In this document: positions 1-8,777 of the stretch, piece by piece
Layout of the letters: every line of letters starts with the position of its first letter
Numbering within the stretch: the first letter of the stretch is position 1
DNA from: Caldisericum exile_A
GTDB taxonomy: Bacteria; Caldisericota; Caldisericia; Caldisericales; Caldisericaceae
Length of the DNA stretch: 46,365 nucleotides
Direction of reading: 5' to 3'
NCBI RefSeq assembly: GCF_047785965.1
Contig: NZ_JBLOBF010000010.1
Coordinates: forward strand, 1-46,365
Program-made: the position numbers and the translations under genes
The notes under the pieces: generated by a model
Seen by the model: the letters and a program-made list of their open reading frames with translations, nothing else
The model's database searches: none
What the model was told of the DNA's origin: nothing

Positions 1-554
1 GTAGCTTCTTAATTTTTAATCTCTCCATTTTTAACCTCCTTAAAATCTTAATATTTTTTGTTCAAAATTCAACTTCCTATTTACTTTTTATGCTACTCTC
101 ATATTGCACCACTTCCTTTAAAACATACCTCTTAATAATTCTGCTATTTTATTCCTCTGTAGTCTGTAATCCTTCTCAGCAGATTTATTTCTGCGCTAAT
201 ATTCTTCTCATAAATTTCTCCTCATATATATTATAGACGCTCAAACTCCAAAAAAGTTCCATTAATTTCGAAGGAATTTTTGCAATTTTTCAATAAAACT
301 TTTTACTTCATGCGAGTAATTCTTTAACACATTCTCTTTCTTGAATCTTTTCCTGTTTCCGCTAAAGAATATAAGACGATATATGAGTCTATATTTTTCC
401 AACTCAATAAACTTATTTCTTAAGTAAGGCTTTTCTAAATGCCTCTAGATACATAAAAACTTACGGAGACTTGCATTTTTTTTTAAAAATTTTTAAAATA
501 ATAAGAGAAGCTCAATCTAGATTAAAAAATACTAAAGTAAAAAAGGGGTGATAT
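1..554. other. AT-rich intergenic region, no gene seen
   Basis: I see no convincing open reading frame, RNA gene or repeat in this 554-base stretch. It is very AT-rich with many short T runs. The last 15 bases carry the ribosome binding site (AAAAGGGGTGAT) of the gene that starts at 555. Confidence 0.5.
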
Positions 555-1919
555 ATGCAAATTAGAAAGATCTTTGTAAATGGGATAGTTTACCCGCTAA
601 TGGAAAGAATCAAAGGTAACAAAATTAGAGCATATTATAAAGAACTTAAACTAACAGAAAAATATGATAGAGCACAAATAGAGGCATTACAAAGGGAAAA
701 ATTAAAAAACCTTCTTTTGTATTGTATAAAAAATGTGCCTGCTTATATGCATCTTGCGTATTTAGAACCAATGATAAAAGAAGATCCATTAGAGGCTCTT
801 AAAAGTTTCCCTGTACTTACTAAAAAAGATTTTTCTAAAGAACCTGAAAAGTATTTATCTCTCAATGTCGACAAAAGTAGTCTTATTCATTATACTACGG
901 GTGGCTCAACTGGCTTACCTGTAAAATTCTATGTCGACAGACCCACTTTGGAGCATTACGCGGCAGCTAGATTGCGGGGTTTATCATGGTGGGGCATCGA
1001 AATTGGAGATCCATGTGTAATGATCTGGGCCTCTCCAATTGAGCTCAATAGATATCAGAATAAATTATACAGATTAAAAGAGAGACTTTTGAGGAATATA
1101 ATACTATTTTCAGCATATGATTTACAGCCAGCGAAAATAGCTGACCTTGTCAAAATAGTTGACTCTTATAAACCTGTGTACTTCTATGGTTATGCATCTG
1201 CATTGTATGTTTTTGCTAATCTAATGGAAAAGCAAAATCTAACTTTTGCCACTCGATTTAAAGGAGTGGTTTCTACCGCTGAAACTTTGTCCGATGAACA
1301 ACGCAAAGTAATTGAGCGTGCTTTTGGTGCTCCAGTTATAAATGAATACGGCGCAAAAGATGGAGGCATAATAGCCTACCAATGTCCTGATGGCAATATG
1401 CATGTAACCGAAGAGAATCTTGTTCTTGAAGTATTAGATATTAAAACTAATGCAAGAGTGGAGGATGGGCAAAGTGGTCTTGCAACTATAACCGATTTAA
1501 CTAATTATTCTATGCCAAGAATCAGATATCAACTTGGGGATGTTATAACATTATCTAATAAAAAAGGTTGTCCCTGTGGAAGACAATTAAAAATTCTTGA
1601 AAGAATAGAAGGAAGAGAAGATGATGTGTTTGTTTCACAAAGCGGAAGACTAATTCACGGAATCTACTGGGCCCATATTGTAAGAAATATGAACGGGATT
1701 CAACAATTCCAATTAATACAGCATGACTTAAACAATGTTACACTACGCATAGTGCCTAATCCTTCATTGTTTGATCCCAAAGAGGTTAATAACTTGGTAA
1801 AAAGAATCTATGAAGCCTTAGGAAATGTTAATGTACAGATTGAGTATTGTGACGAAATTAAACCATCTGCTTCTGGTAAAATAAGGTATTCAATAAGAAA
1901 TTTCCCTTTAAACTTATAA
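555..1919 (+). CDS. PaaK/CapK-like adenylate-forming enzyme
   Basis: A 454-residue protein of the phenylacetate-CoA ligase / CapK branch of the ANL (adenylate-forming) superfamily, which activates a carboxylate with ATP as acyl-AMP. The P-loop-like motif YTTGGSTGLPVKF lies near residue 115, the NEYGAKDGG segment near residue 265 matches the adenine-binding motif, and RYQLGD near residue 325 is the conserved Asp region. A C-terminal lobe with the usual PSASGKIR lysine motif ends the protein, so it looks complete. CapK-like members often act in capsule or exopolysaccharide loci; the substrate cannot be told here. The start has a GGGGTGAT Shine-Dalgarno site. It stands alone and ends in a terminator hairpin shared with the convergent pseudogene. 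Confidence 0.85.
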   Translation: MQIRKIFVNGIVYPLMERIKGNKIRAYYKELKLTEKYDRAQIEALQREKLKNLLLYCIKNVPAYMHLAYLEPMIKEDPLEALKSFPVLTKKDFSKEPEKYLSLNVDKSSLIHYTTGGSTGLPVKFYVDRPTLEHYAAARLRGLSWWGIEIGDPCVMIWASPIELNRYQNKLYRLKERLLRNIILFSAYDLQPAKIADLVKIVDSYKPVYFYGYASALYVFANLMEKQNLTFATRFKGVVSTAETLSDEQRKVIERAFGAPVINEYGAKDGGIIAYQCPDGNMHVTEENLVLEVLDIKTNARVEDGQSGLATITDLTNYSMPRIRYQLGDVITLSNKKGCPCGRQLKILERIEGREDDVFVSQSGRLIHGIYWAHIVRNMNGIQQFQLIQHDLNNVTLRIVPNPSLFDPKEVNNLVKRIYEALGNVNVQIEYCDEIKPSASGKIRYSIRNFPLNL

Positions 1920-1957
1920 TTCTTGTATCTTTTGGATTTATTTGTGTTAATCTTGTC

Positions 1958-2010
1958 AAAAGCCAGGAGGAGCATATCTAAAAAGATATTGAAACTCACT
2001 CCTGGCTTTT
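1958..2010. terminator. Bidirectional terminator hairpin
   Basis: The arms AAAAGCCAGGAG (1958-1969) and CTCCTGGCTTTT (1999-2010) pair over 12 bases around a loop that holds a smaller ATATC/GATAT stem. The T-rich end on each strand fits a terminator for both convergent neighbours. Confidence 0.75.
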
Positions 2011-2032
2011 ACCTTAGTTAGGAGTAATTTAC

Positions 2033-3079
2033 TTAATCAATTATTTCAAATTTGAAATTACCGAAGTTACCACCTGGTAGTACGTATTTAAATGTAAATG
2101 TAGTTCCAGTGCCGGTAGCCATAATCCAATAGTTGTTTGGGGAAATTTTTGTGGTAGTGTACCACCCATTAGTCGAAGTCCACAATACTATACGTGCATA
2201 ATTGTTTCCTGTAGCTGACCAATTTGGCGTTATCTTAATCCTCTTTCCACCTGGATTAGTTATAGTAATAGTATAGACCATTCCGTAATTTCCACCTAGT
2301 TGTGAGCTTCCTAGAACATCAGTGCCATTTTCATATTCATTTTGATTAAGACTTGGGCGCCATTCTGACAATACAAATGATTGGTAGCTTGAAGCATCTA
2401 TTAATGTTGAATTCGATAATCCATCATTTTGGAAAAAGCCTGTTGTAGTACTAGAACCAGATGCGGAGTCTCTACTGTAACTAAAAACCTGTTGTGCAGT
2501 AGCAGAAGTAGGGCCATGAAAAATTCTCACTTTTACATTAGATAGACTCGACTTTATCTTGACCTTCTCGTTTACTAATTTTGCTGTTGGTGTATCCACA
2601 TATACCAAAAATGCGTAGCTGTAGCCTGACAACGAGAGTGTTGTAGCTCCTATGCCCATTTGATAGTCCCTTTGAAGAGGAGCAGTTAAATCTAACTCAC
2701 TTGATTGGTCCGTATTAGAATATCCTGTTGTTTTTGCATAAACAGTAATAGTCGCACTTGAAGCATTAGGGTTATAAATTGCTATACCAATTCTTTTAGT
2801 AGTCCCTGTTAAATTGTGGTGATATAGTTCTATATCATATGTGTAACTGGAAGACAAGGTCTCTTCTATCGTATATCCGTCTGAGCTTGGGATGTTCTCC
2901 GGGTTATCAGAAAAGATATATTTATTCCCACTGTGGGAAAAGTAAGCCCGATTTGTATAGCTGAAGCATTAGACGGAATCTGGAGTATCAGCCCACTTAA
3001 GATAACAGCTATACCTATAATCCTTGCAATCTTAACTGTAGTTGATTTTAAAAAATTTTCTATTTAATGTCCTCAACAT
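2033..3079 (-). pseudogene. Secreted beta-rich protein, two compensating frameshifts
   Basis: The long frame (2033-2857, 274 residues) is rich in Ser, Thr, Tyr and Asn and resembles a secreted beta-sandwich protein; I do not recognise the family. It continues upstream without a stop to about 2968 (reading AYFSHSGNKYIFSDNPEN) but has no credible start there. A well-spaced AAGGAGG plus ATG sits at 3079 in the same frame, opening MLRTLNRKFF and then hitting TAA. Between them, in another frame, lies a clear signal peptide (VKIARIIGIAVILSGLILQI, then PSNASA). Joining the three pieces needs one shift in the A/T run near 3050 and an opposite shift near 2965. This gives a normal exported protein of about 345 residues. 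Real decay and assembly errors at homopolymers are both possible. Confidence 0.6.
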
Positions 3080-4051
3080 AAATGCCTCCTTGTTTTTAAT
3101 TTTTGGTTTTTCTTTTTCCGCAATTTTTTCTATTTTTTTCCTTTCTCACCTTCCTTATACCAGGAGCCTTGCCCTCGTTTTAAAGCATCACTCCCCAATC
3201 CCAAGGGAGATTCCGCTCCTGCAGTTACTCAAAGAGATATTTTAAACCTAAATTGAGCGATTTTTTATCACTCTAAAAAAGTTTAGTACTTTTTTGAAAA
3301 AATTGTAAGTTTTTGGAGCATATTTTTCTATTTTTGTATTTTGTTCTATTTAAAGTAGTGTGAATGCGCGCAATATCATGAATAATCTGGATAGTTTTAC
3401 TGTATTTTATGAATTCTAAGCATAGTTACCCTATCTCTAATTGTTTTGGGAAGAAAATCTTACGGAATTGATTAACCTGTCTTTAATCTTCCGAAAGCTG
3501 CATTATTCGTGAGCAAATTCTACATTAAATCCATGTTTTACCCAAAAAATATATGAAAAATTTGGAGAATCGCTCAGATTAGGTAATTAATAAAATTAAT
3601 TCTTCTCTTTACAAGATAAAAACTTTTTGTATACCGATTACCAATATAATTAGTGTTAATTATTAAAACAATACCAAAACGTAATTAGAGTTCTCTATAA
3701 GGGAGTACTGCGAAAGTATTTGGCGGTCTCATGTTATTGAGCTTATGTAATTATTCCTCATTTCTTATTTAAGTTGTTATTATATTCAATTAAGTTTGAT
3801 GCTTGTTCTACCGGTAATATCCGGCTTACTGCTTCTTTTGTAAGAAGTTTTAAAAGGAATTTTCTATGAGAGCATACCATGATTTGAAAAACGGGGAGGT
3901 GATTGTTACTTCCACTTTATCTTGCATAAAATTAAAGCCTTACAACGTAACTCCTTAAAACTGCAGATAATTAAATTCCATTTTCTTTTAAATCAAGAAT
4001 TATTAGAGAAGTTCATGCGGAAGACAATTTTTCATCTATAATATAATCTTG
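3080..4051. other. Long non-coding stretch with dispersed repeat
   Basis: No convincing gene is visible in these 970 bases. Positions about 3245-3590 hold a repeat that recurs near 16575-16900, and its last part recurs inverted at 23940-24000. The rest is AT-rich. A 30-codon frame opens at 3867 (MRAYHDLKNGEVIV) but has no support beyond a weak ribosome binding site, so it is not called as a gene. Confidence 0.5.
3245..3590. repeat. Dispersed non-coding repeat, copy 1
   Basis: The stretch from ATCACTCTAAAAAAGTTTAG through ACTTTTTTGAAAAAATT to TTCGTGAGCAAATT matches 16580-16870 in order, with many substitutions. Its right end (ATATGAAAAATTTGGAGAAT, then CGCTCAGATTAGGT) is found inverted at 23945-24000 and, more weakly, at 40201-40260. 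It has no open reading frame. It may be a MITE-like or IS-derived element. Confidence 0.5.
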
Positions 4052-4684
4052 CTACTTTATTGAAACTGTAATTTGTCCAGTGTAACTTATAGTAATATTC
4101 GTCGAATTGTATATAATTATATAATATCTATGGTCAATATCGAGATTGAGACTGTGACTCATTGAACCACTTGACGAAAGCCATGATCCTACTTCTGTAT
4201 TTGTAGTTGAATCTTCAACCACCGCAAGGATTGGAGTTCCACTTGGTGACCAATTTAAAGACAGGTTCATCCAATCACAACTGGAAGGTAGGTTATAAAT
4301 AACAGCCTCTTCTCCTCCAAGAGAACCACTTATTGGATAATAGGAATAAAACTCTGGATTAATAGATACATTTTTGTTTGATTCAGAATTTTTACTATCT
4401 AGATTTGGATTATAAGATGGAGGAAATTTTATAGATTTTTTTGAAAGCTTTGAGTAGTTTTCTGCTAATACTTTCAAATATGCATACTCTTTTGCTAGCT
4501 CCTGAGCATTTTTAAGGAAAGATATGTCTATATTTTGAGTTGTGATTTTATAAGTATCATCTGGATGAATCATAACTTTGTTTAATTGATCTGCAGCTAA
4601 AGTATTTTGATTCGATTGGGGAACGACTCCCAATAATGTTAACAAAAGCATGCCAATTAGTGTCAAAATGATTACTTTTTTCGT
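4052..4684 (-). CDS. Secreted protein of unknown function, ACG in the start position
   Basis: The open frame begins further upstream at a TTG (4744), but that extension overlaps a good promoter and is probably not translated. A strong ribosome binding site GGAGGTG (4693-4699) sits 8 bases before codon ACG at 4684, followed by KKVIILTLIGMLLLTLLG, a textbook signal peptide. The start is therefore probably an ATG mutated to ACG, or a rare ACG start. The mature part is about 180 residues, with a charged, helical N-terminal half (KEYAYLKVLAENYSKLSKKS) and a C-terminal beta-rich domain (about residues 110-210) that resembles bacterial pre-peptidase or Ig-like secreted modules. I cannot name the family. 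Like the pseudogene at 2033-3079 it is an exported protein with a damaged 5' end. Confidence 0.6.
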   Translation of the reverse strand, partial: TKKVIILTLIGMLLLTLLGVVPQSNQNTLAADQLNKVMIHPDDTYKITTQNIDISFLKNAQELAKEYAYLKVLAENYSKLSKKSIKFPPSYNPNLDSKNSESNKNVSINPEFYSYYPISGSLGGEEAVIYNLPSSCDWMNLSLNWSPSGTPILAVVEDSTTNTEVGSWLSSSGSMSHSLNLDIDHRYYIIIYNSTNITISYTGQITVSIK

Positions 4685-4709
4685 TTTTGCTACACCTCCA
4701 ATCAAAAAC

Positions 4710-4737
4710 ATTGTAGCACTTTTTAAAAATTTATCAA
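4710..4737 (-). promoter_or_regulatory. Sigma-70-type promoter for the secreted protein gene
   Basis: On the minus strand TTGATA (4732-4737) is followed after 16 bases by TACAAT (4710-4715), preceded by TGC as an extended -10. Transcription would start just before the GGAGGTG site, which argues against the upstream TTG as translation start. Confidence 0.6.
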
Positions 4738-4809
4738 TATTCAATTAGAAAAATTTTTGCATATCGTTTAAGATTAGAAAAATTGAAATAGCCTCTCCAT
4801 TCTGAAAAT

Positions 4810-4845
4810 TTAAAAAAGGCTCTCTTTAATGTAAAAGAGAGCCTT
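4810..4845 (-). terminator. Terminator of the mnmG-gpmA operon
   Basis: The arms AAGGCTCTCTTT (4816-4827) and AAAGAGAGCCTT (4834-4845) form a perfect 12-bp stem with a 6-base loop. On the minus strand the stem runs into a T tract (4812-4817), as in intrinsic termination, about 30 bases after the gpmA stop. Confidence 0.85.
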
Positions 4846-4874
4846 AAGGAGGATAAAAATGAAAAAGTTAATCT

Positions 4875-5627
4875 TTATTTGGGATTTTCTTTTATCTGAT
4901 TTTTAACTCTTTCAATTGCTTCCTGAAGGGTTTTTTCATCCGCAAGGTAGTAATGATTGACTGCTTTTAAGTTTTCATCAAACTCATAAACAAGTGGAAT
5001 TCCTGTTGGTATATTGAGGTGTGGAATTTCTTCATCAGAAATATTATCAAGATATTTAACGAGTGCTCTTAGAGAATTTCCATGCGCAGAAATAATTACT
5101 CTTTTCCCTTCTTTTACCATTGGAGCAATTGTAGAATGATAGTATGGTAGCACTCTGTTTAACGTGTCTTTTAGCGATTCAGAAAGTGGAATTTCATCGT
5201 CTTTCAAATCTTTGTATTTGGGGTCAAATCTCGGATTTCTTGGATCATCTTTATCAAGCGGTGGGGGTGGAACATCGTAAGACCTTCTCCACAGAAGTAC
5301 CTGTTCTTCGCCATATTTTTTGCTCATTTCTCCCTTATTAAGCCCTTGAAGTGCTCCGTAGTGCCTTTCATTTAATCTCCAGTGTTTGTATTCAGGTATC
5401 CACATTAAATCCAAATCTTCAAGTACAATCCACAGAGTTTTAATTGCTCTCTTTAGGACAGATGTAAAGGCAACATCAAAAATATACCCTTGCTCCTTTA
5501 ATAACTTTGCTGCAAAATGTGCTTCCTCGATGCCTCTTTCTGATAAATCAACATCTGTCCATCCTGTAAATCTGTTCTCTTTATTCCAAATACTTTCGCC
5601 GTGCCTTAGCAAAACCAATTTATACAT
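4875..5627 (-). CDS. gpmA: 2,3-bisphosphoglycerate-dependent phosphoglycerate mutase
   Basis: Interconverts 3- and 2-phosphoglycerate in glycolysis. The N-terminal LVLLRHGESIWN holds the phosphohistidine of the RHG motif, followed by RFTGWTDVDLSERG. The second catalytic His lies in ISAHGNSLRALVKYL near residue 185. The roughly 250-residue length is typical of the dPGM type. Three in-frame starts exist: GTG 5636, ATG 5633 and ATG 5627. The last has the best spacing from AGGAAGG and gives MYKLVLL after two residues. The mnmG stop (5620-5622) lies just past this ATG, so the genes overlap and are probably translationally coupled, with the terminator directly after gpmA. Confidence 0.93.
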   Translation of the reverse strand: MYKLVLLRHGESIWNKENRFTGWTDVDLSERGIEEAHFAAKLLKEQGYIFDVAFTSVLKRAIKTLWIVLEDLDLMWIPEYKHWRLNERHYGALQGLNKGEMSKKYGEEQVLLWRRSYDVPPPPLDKDDPRNPRFDPKYKDLKDDEIPLSESLKDTLNRVLPYYHSTIAPMVKEGKRVIISAHGNSLRALVKYLDNISDEEIPHLNIPTGIPLVYEFDENLKAVNHYYLADEKTLQEAIERVKNQIKENPK

Positions 5628-7503
5628 TTTCATCACCCTTCCTTTCTTTAAGGTACATTATTAACATCTGGATATCAGACGGTCTTACGCCTGTAATTCG
5701 CATTGCTTGTCCAATAGACTTCGGCTTTATCTCCGAAAGTCTTGTCCTTGCTTCCTTTGAAAGCGATGGTACTAAATTATAGTCAATATCATCTGGAATT
5801 TCAAAACTCTCAAATCTCAAGAACTCTTTTGCTTTATTCATTTCACGCTGAATGTATCCTGCATATTTTGCCTCAATTTCAATTTCCATAAGGATTTCGT
5901 CATCAAAATCAACAAACCTTGAGTCAAGTTTCTTTAAAGTATCCTTTGTAAAATCTTGCCTTTTAAGAAGATCAAAAAGGGTTAAAGGTTGGTTTATTTC
6001 CTTTACTTCAAGTTCTTTTAGCTTTTCTACGTTTTCTTTGTTTGGGTATATTGTCGTTTGTTCGAGGATTTTTTTAATCTCTTCAAGTTTTCGCTCCTTT
6101 TCCTCAAACATTCTAAATTTCCATTCTTCAACAACACCTATTTCATAACCTTTTCTTGTAAGTCTTAAATCTGCGTTATCTTGTCTTAAGATTTGTCTAT
6201 ATTCACAATGCGATGGTGTAATTCTATAAGGCTCAAATAGTTCCTTAGTTAGAAGGTCATCAGTCATAACACCAAGATATGCTTCATTTCTTCTTAAAAT
6301 AAATGGTGCCTTACCTTGTACTTTGAGAGCCGCATTTATACCCGCAAGTAGGCCTTGACCTGCTGCTTCATCGTATCCAGTTGTGCCGTTAGGCTGTCCT
6401 GCAATGAAAAGCCCTTCAATGAGTTTTGTTTCATAAGTGAGGTTTAACTGCGTTGGTATAATGTAATCGTAGTCAATTACATATGCGGGCCTTATTATTT
6501 CAACATTCTCAAGCCCGGGGATTGTTCTTAATACTTCAAGTTGCATATCATAAGGCATTGACATATACATTCCCTGCATGTACATTTCATTCGTGCCAAA
6601 CCCTTCTGGCTCAAGGAAGAATTGGTGTCTTGTTTTGTCCGGGAACCACCGTACTTTTTCTTCCATTGAAGGGCATGTTCTTGGTCCTGTCTTAACCATT
6701 AGTCCCGCAACTGATGGTGAAAGGTGCATATATTTTCGTGTCACTTCTATTGTTTTTTCATTAGTCCATCCAAGGTAAGAGGGAATTTGATTGTCGTAAA
6801 CTTTTGGCTTATTCCAAAAAGAAAAGTGTAGCGGAACAAAATCACCAACTTCCTCTTGGAATTTGCTCAAATCAATAGATCTTTTATCAACTCTCGGCGT
6901 TGTCCCTGTATTAAATCGAGACATTCTGAAACCTAGTTCTTTAAGTTGATTTGATAGCGCATTTGAAGGAGGTTTAATCCACCTTCCTGCTTCCATCGAC
7001 CAGGAAGAAATGTATATACGTCCACTTAGATATGTACCAGTGGTTAATACCACAGCATCAGCATAAAAGACACTGCCATCTGCAACTTGAACCCCTTTTA
7101 TTCTATTTCCCTCAATGATAAGTTTTTCAACAAGCCCTTGCCTTAGGTGTAAATTGGGCTGATTTTCTAAGCGCTCTTTCATTTTTCTTGAATAGGCCCA
7201 TTTATCAACTTGTGCTCTCAAACTCCAAACAGCAGGACCACGCGAAGTATTAAGCATCTTAATCTGAGTTAGTGTTTCATCTGTGGTCATTGCCATTGCC
7301 CCACCCAGTGCATCAATTTCTCTTACAACTTGTGATTTTCCAGGGCCACCAATAGCGGGATTACAAGGCATCCAGCCAATACTGTCGTTATCAATTGTAA
7401 TAATAAGGGTTTGAACACCCATTCGTGCAGAGGCAAGAGAGGCTTCTACCCCTGCATGTCCTCCGCCTACAACAATTACACCATAATATTTTTCCTTCAT
7501 CAT
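5620..7503 (-). CDS. mnmG: tRNA U34 carboxymethylaminomethyl synthase, FAD subunit
   Basis: MnmG (GidA), 627 residues, works with MnmE to modify uridine 34 of tRNAs that read split codon boxes, using FAD and methylene-tetrahydrofolate. The N-terminal dinucleotide-binding motif VVGGGHAGVEA is at about residues 10-20. MPCNPAIGGPGKSQ, TGPRTCPSMEEKV and GLFIAGQPNGTTGYDEAAGQG are family hallmarks. The C-terminal helical domain that contacts MnmE and tRNA ends with the usual ARTRLSEIKPKSIGQA region. Length and motifs are intact. The start may be ATG 7503 or 7500. It is the first gene of an operon with gpmA. In many bacteria gidA sits near the replication origin, which is of interest given the DnaA boxes at 41 kb. 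Confidence 0.96.
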   Translation of the reverse strand: MMKEKYYGVIVVGGGHAGVEASLASARMGVQTLIITIDNDSIGWMPCNPAIGGPGKSQVVREIDALGGAMAMTTDETLTQIKMLNTSRGPAVWSLRAQVDKWAYSRKMKERLENQPNLHLRQGLVEKLIIEGNRIKGVQVADGSVFYADAVVLTTGTYLSGRIYISSWSMEAGRWIKPPSNALSNQLKELGFRMSRFNTGTTPRVDKRSIDLSKFQEEVGDFVPLHFSFWNKPKVYDNQIPSYLGWTNEKTIEVTRKYMHLSPSVAGLMVKTGPRTCPSMEEKVRWFPDKTRHQFFLEPEGFGTNEMYMQGMYMSMPYDMQLEVLRTIPGLENVEIIRPAYVIDYDYIIPTQLNLTYETKLIEGLFIAGQPNGTTGYDEAAGQGLLAGINAALKVQGKAPFILRRNEAYLGVMTDDLLTKELFEPYRITPSHCEYRQILRQDNADLRLTRKGYEIGVVEEWKFRMFEEKERKLEEIKKILEQTTIYPNKENVEKLKELEVKEINQPLTLFDLLKRQDFTKDTLKKLDSRFVDFDDEILMEIEIEAKYAGYIQREMNKAKEFLRFESFEIPDDIDYNLVPSLSKEARTRLSEIKPKSIGQAMRITGVRPSDIQMLIMYLKERKGDENV

Positions 7504-7571
7504 AGTTTATATTATACACGTTTAAGACATATTCGTAAAGTTAAGAGAACAATCTTGCGAATAAAATCTCT

Positions 7572-7670
7572 ATGAACGGCAAAAAGATAACTTTAGGGCA
7601 ACTTGAGGAGCACATCTTTAAGGCTTGGATATTTGTAAACGGATTTAAAAGGAATAGTATAAAAGTGTAA
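7572..7670 (+). pseudogene. HsdM-like N-terminal scrap (type I methyltransferase)
   Basis: A 32-codon frame reads MNGKKITLGQLEEHIFKA and then degenerates before a stop. HsdM subunits of type I restriction-modification systems commonly open with a close variant, KK(I/L)TLEQLExHLFKAADILRG. There is no ribosome binding site and nothing of the methyltransferase domain remains. With the Mrr nuclease and YgjP-type gene next door it suggests a former restriction island. The identification rests on a short match. Confidence 0.4.
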
Positions 7671-7741
7671 ATACTCTAAAAAAAGCTTATGGAAGATCTA
7701 TTGAAAAGCGAAATTAAATTATTTAATAAAGGAGGATTAAA

Positions 7742-8644
7742 ATGATCCCAAAATTTCATAAATTAATGAAACCTATGCTTCAATTCTTACAAGATCAAAA
7801 GGATCATACAATAGATGAAGTCGAAGACTACCTTGCTAATCTTTTTAAACTCACTAATGAGGAGAGAAACGAGCTTTTGCCTAGTGGTAAACAAAGGGTA
7901 TTTAAAAATAGAGTCTATTGGGCAAGGACATACCTGAACAAGGCAAAACTTGTTGATGTCCCAAAAAGGGGAAGTATAGTAATAACAGACCGGGGGTTGA
8001 AAGTCCTTAAGGACAACCCATCGGAAATTGATGTAAAATATCTAACGAAGTTTAACGAATTTGTCGAGTTTTATAAAGGCTATAAAAAAGAGAAGTCTAC
8101 CGAGATAGATATTCAAGAAGCTACTCCAGAGGAAGTTATTTTCCAAAAGATAGAGGAACTTAATAGTATCATAAAAAGTGACCTTAGAAAGAGAATTATG
8201 GAGGCTTCTCCTAGATTTTTTGAGCGCTTGATCCTTGATCTTATCGTAAGTATGGGTTATGGTGGCTCCTTTGAAGAGGCAAGTAAGCTTCTTGGGAAGA
8301 GTGGGGATGAGGGTATTGATGGTGTTATAAAAGAAGATGTCTTGGGCTTAGACAAAATTTATCTTCAAGCAAAACGATGGGATAACTCCACAATAGGAAG
8401 AAAGGAAATTCAAGCATTTGTAGGGGCACTTCATGGAAAGGTAGCAAAAAAAGGAATATTTATAACCACATCGACTTTCACAAAAGACGCACTTAAATAT
8501 GCTGAAAAAATTTCCGATATGAAGGTTGTTCTAATTGATGGTGATAGATTGCTTGATTATATGTTAAAATATAATGTTGGTGTAGAGCAAAAAACAACAA
8601 TTGAGATAAAGAAGGTTAACGAAGATTACTTTGAAGAATATTAG
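7742..8644 (+). CDS. mrr: Mrr-type restriction endonuclease
   Basis: A 300-residue protein with the two-part structure of Mrr: an N-terminal winged-helix domain (about residues 1-95) and a C-terminal PD-(D/E)xK nuclease domain (about 145-290). The nuclease motif is visible as GKSGDEGIDGVI followed by KIYLQAKRW, giving the D...QxK form typical of Mrr_cat, then GALHGKVAKKGIFITTS. Mrr enzymes are type IV restriction factors that cut modified DNA, so this one may guard against foreign methylated DNA. The start ATG has AAAGGAGGA eight bases upstream. No partner methylase is needed for this class, and none is intact nearby. Confidence 0.88.
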   Translation: MIPKFHKLMKPMLQFLQDQKDHTIDEVEDYLANLFKLTNEERNELLPSGKQRVFKNRVYWARTYLNKAKLVDVPKRGSIVITDRGLKVLKDNPSEIDVKYLTKFNEFVEFYKGYKKEKSTEIDIQEATPEEVIFQKIEELNSIIKSDLRKRIMEASPRFFERLILDLIVSMGYGGSFEEASKLLGKSGDEGIDGVIKEDVLGLDKIYLQAKRWDNSTIGRKEIQAFVGALHGKVAKKGIFITTSTFTKDALKYAEKISDMKVVLIDGDRLLDYMLKYNVGVEQKTTIEIKKVNEDYFEEY

Positions 8645-8657
8645 AAGTGGAGTAAAA

Positions 8658-8777
8658 ATGTATTCAGGCTTTGATTGGAGAATTAACATAAGGGATGTAA
8701 ATCCTACTGAACCAACAAGGAAAATTATTGATACTACTAATTATACTTATGGGAAAAGATTTAATGGAAGATTTTAA
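8658..8777 (+). CDS. Short 39-residue ORF of unknown function
   Basis: The frame opens with ATG after GTGGAGTAAAA, a fair ribosome binding site, reads MYSGFDWRINIRDVNPTEPT and ends at 8777, overlapping the first codons of the next gene. The composition (Asp, Arg, Asn, Trp) looks like coding sequence. It could be the first part of a truncated gene or a leader that couples translation to the metallopeptidase. I do not recognise it. Confidence 0.35.
   Translation: MYSGFDWRINIRDVNPTEPTRKIIDTTNYTYGKRFNGRF

Noticed and set aside
3042..3245. 67-residue plus-strand frame
   Set aside because: It runs antisense to the signal-peptide region of a better supported minus-strand gene and has no ribosome binding site.
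3660..3760. Possible riboswitch or small RNA around GGGAGTACTGCGAAAGTATT
   Set aside because: No conserved riboswitch core or following gene on the right strand; a short local hairpin only.
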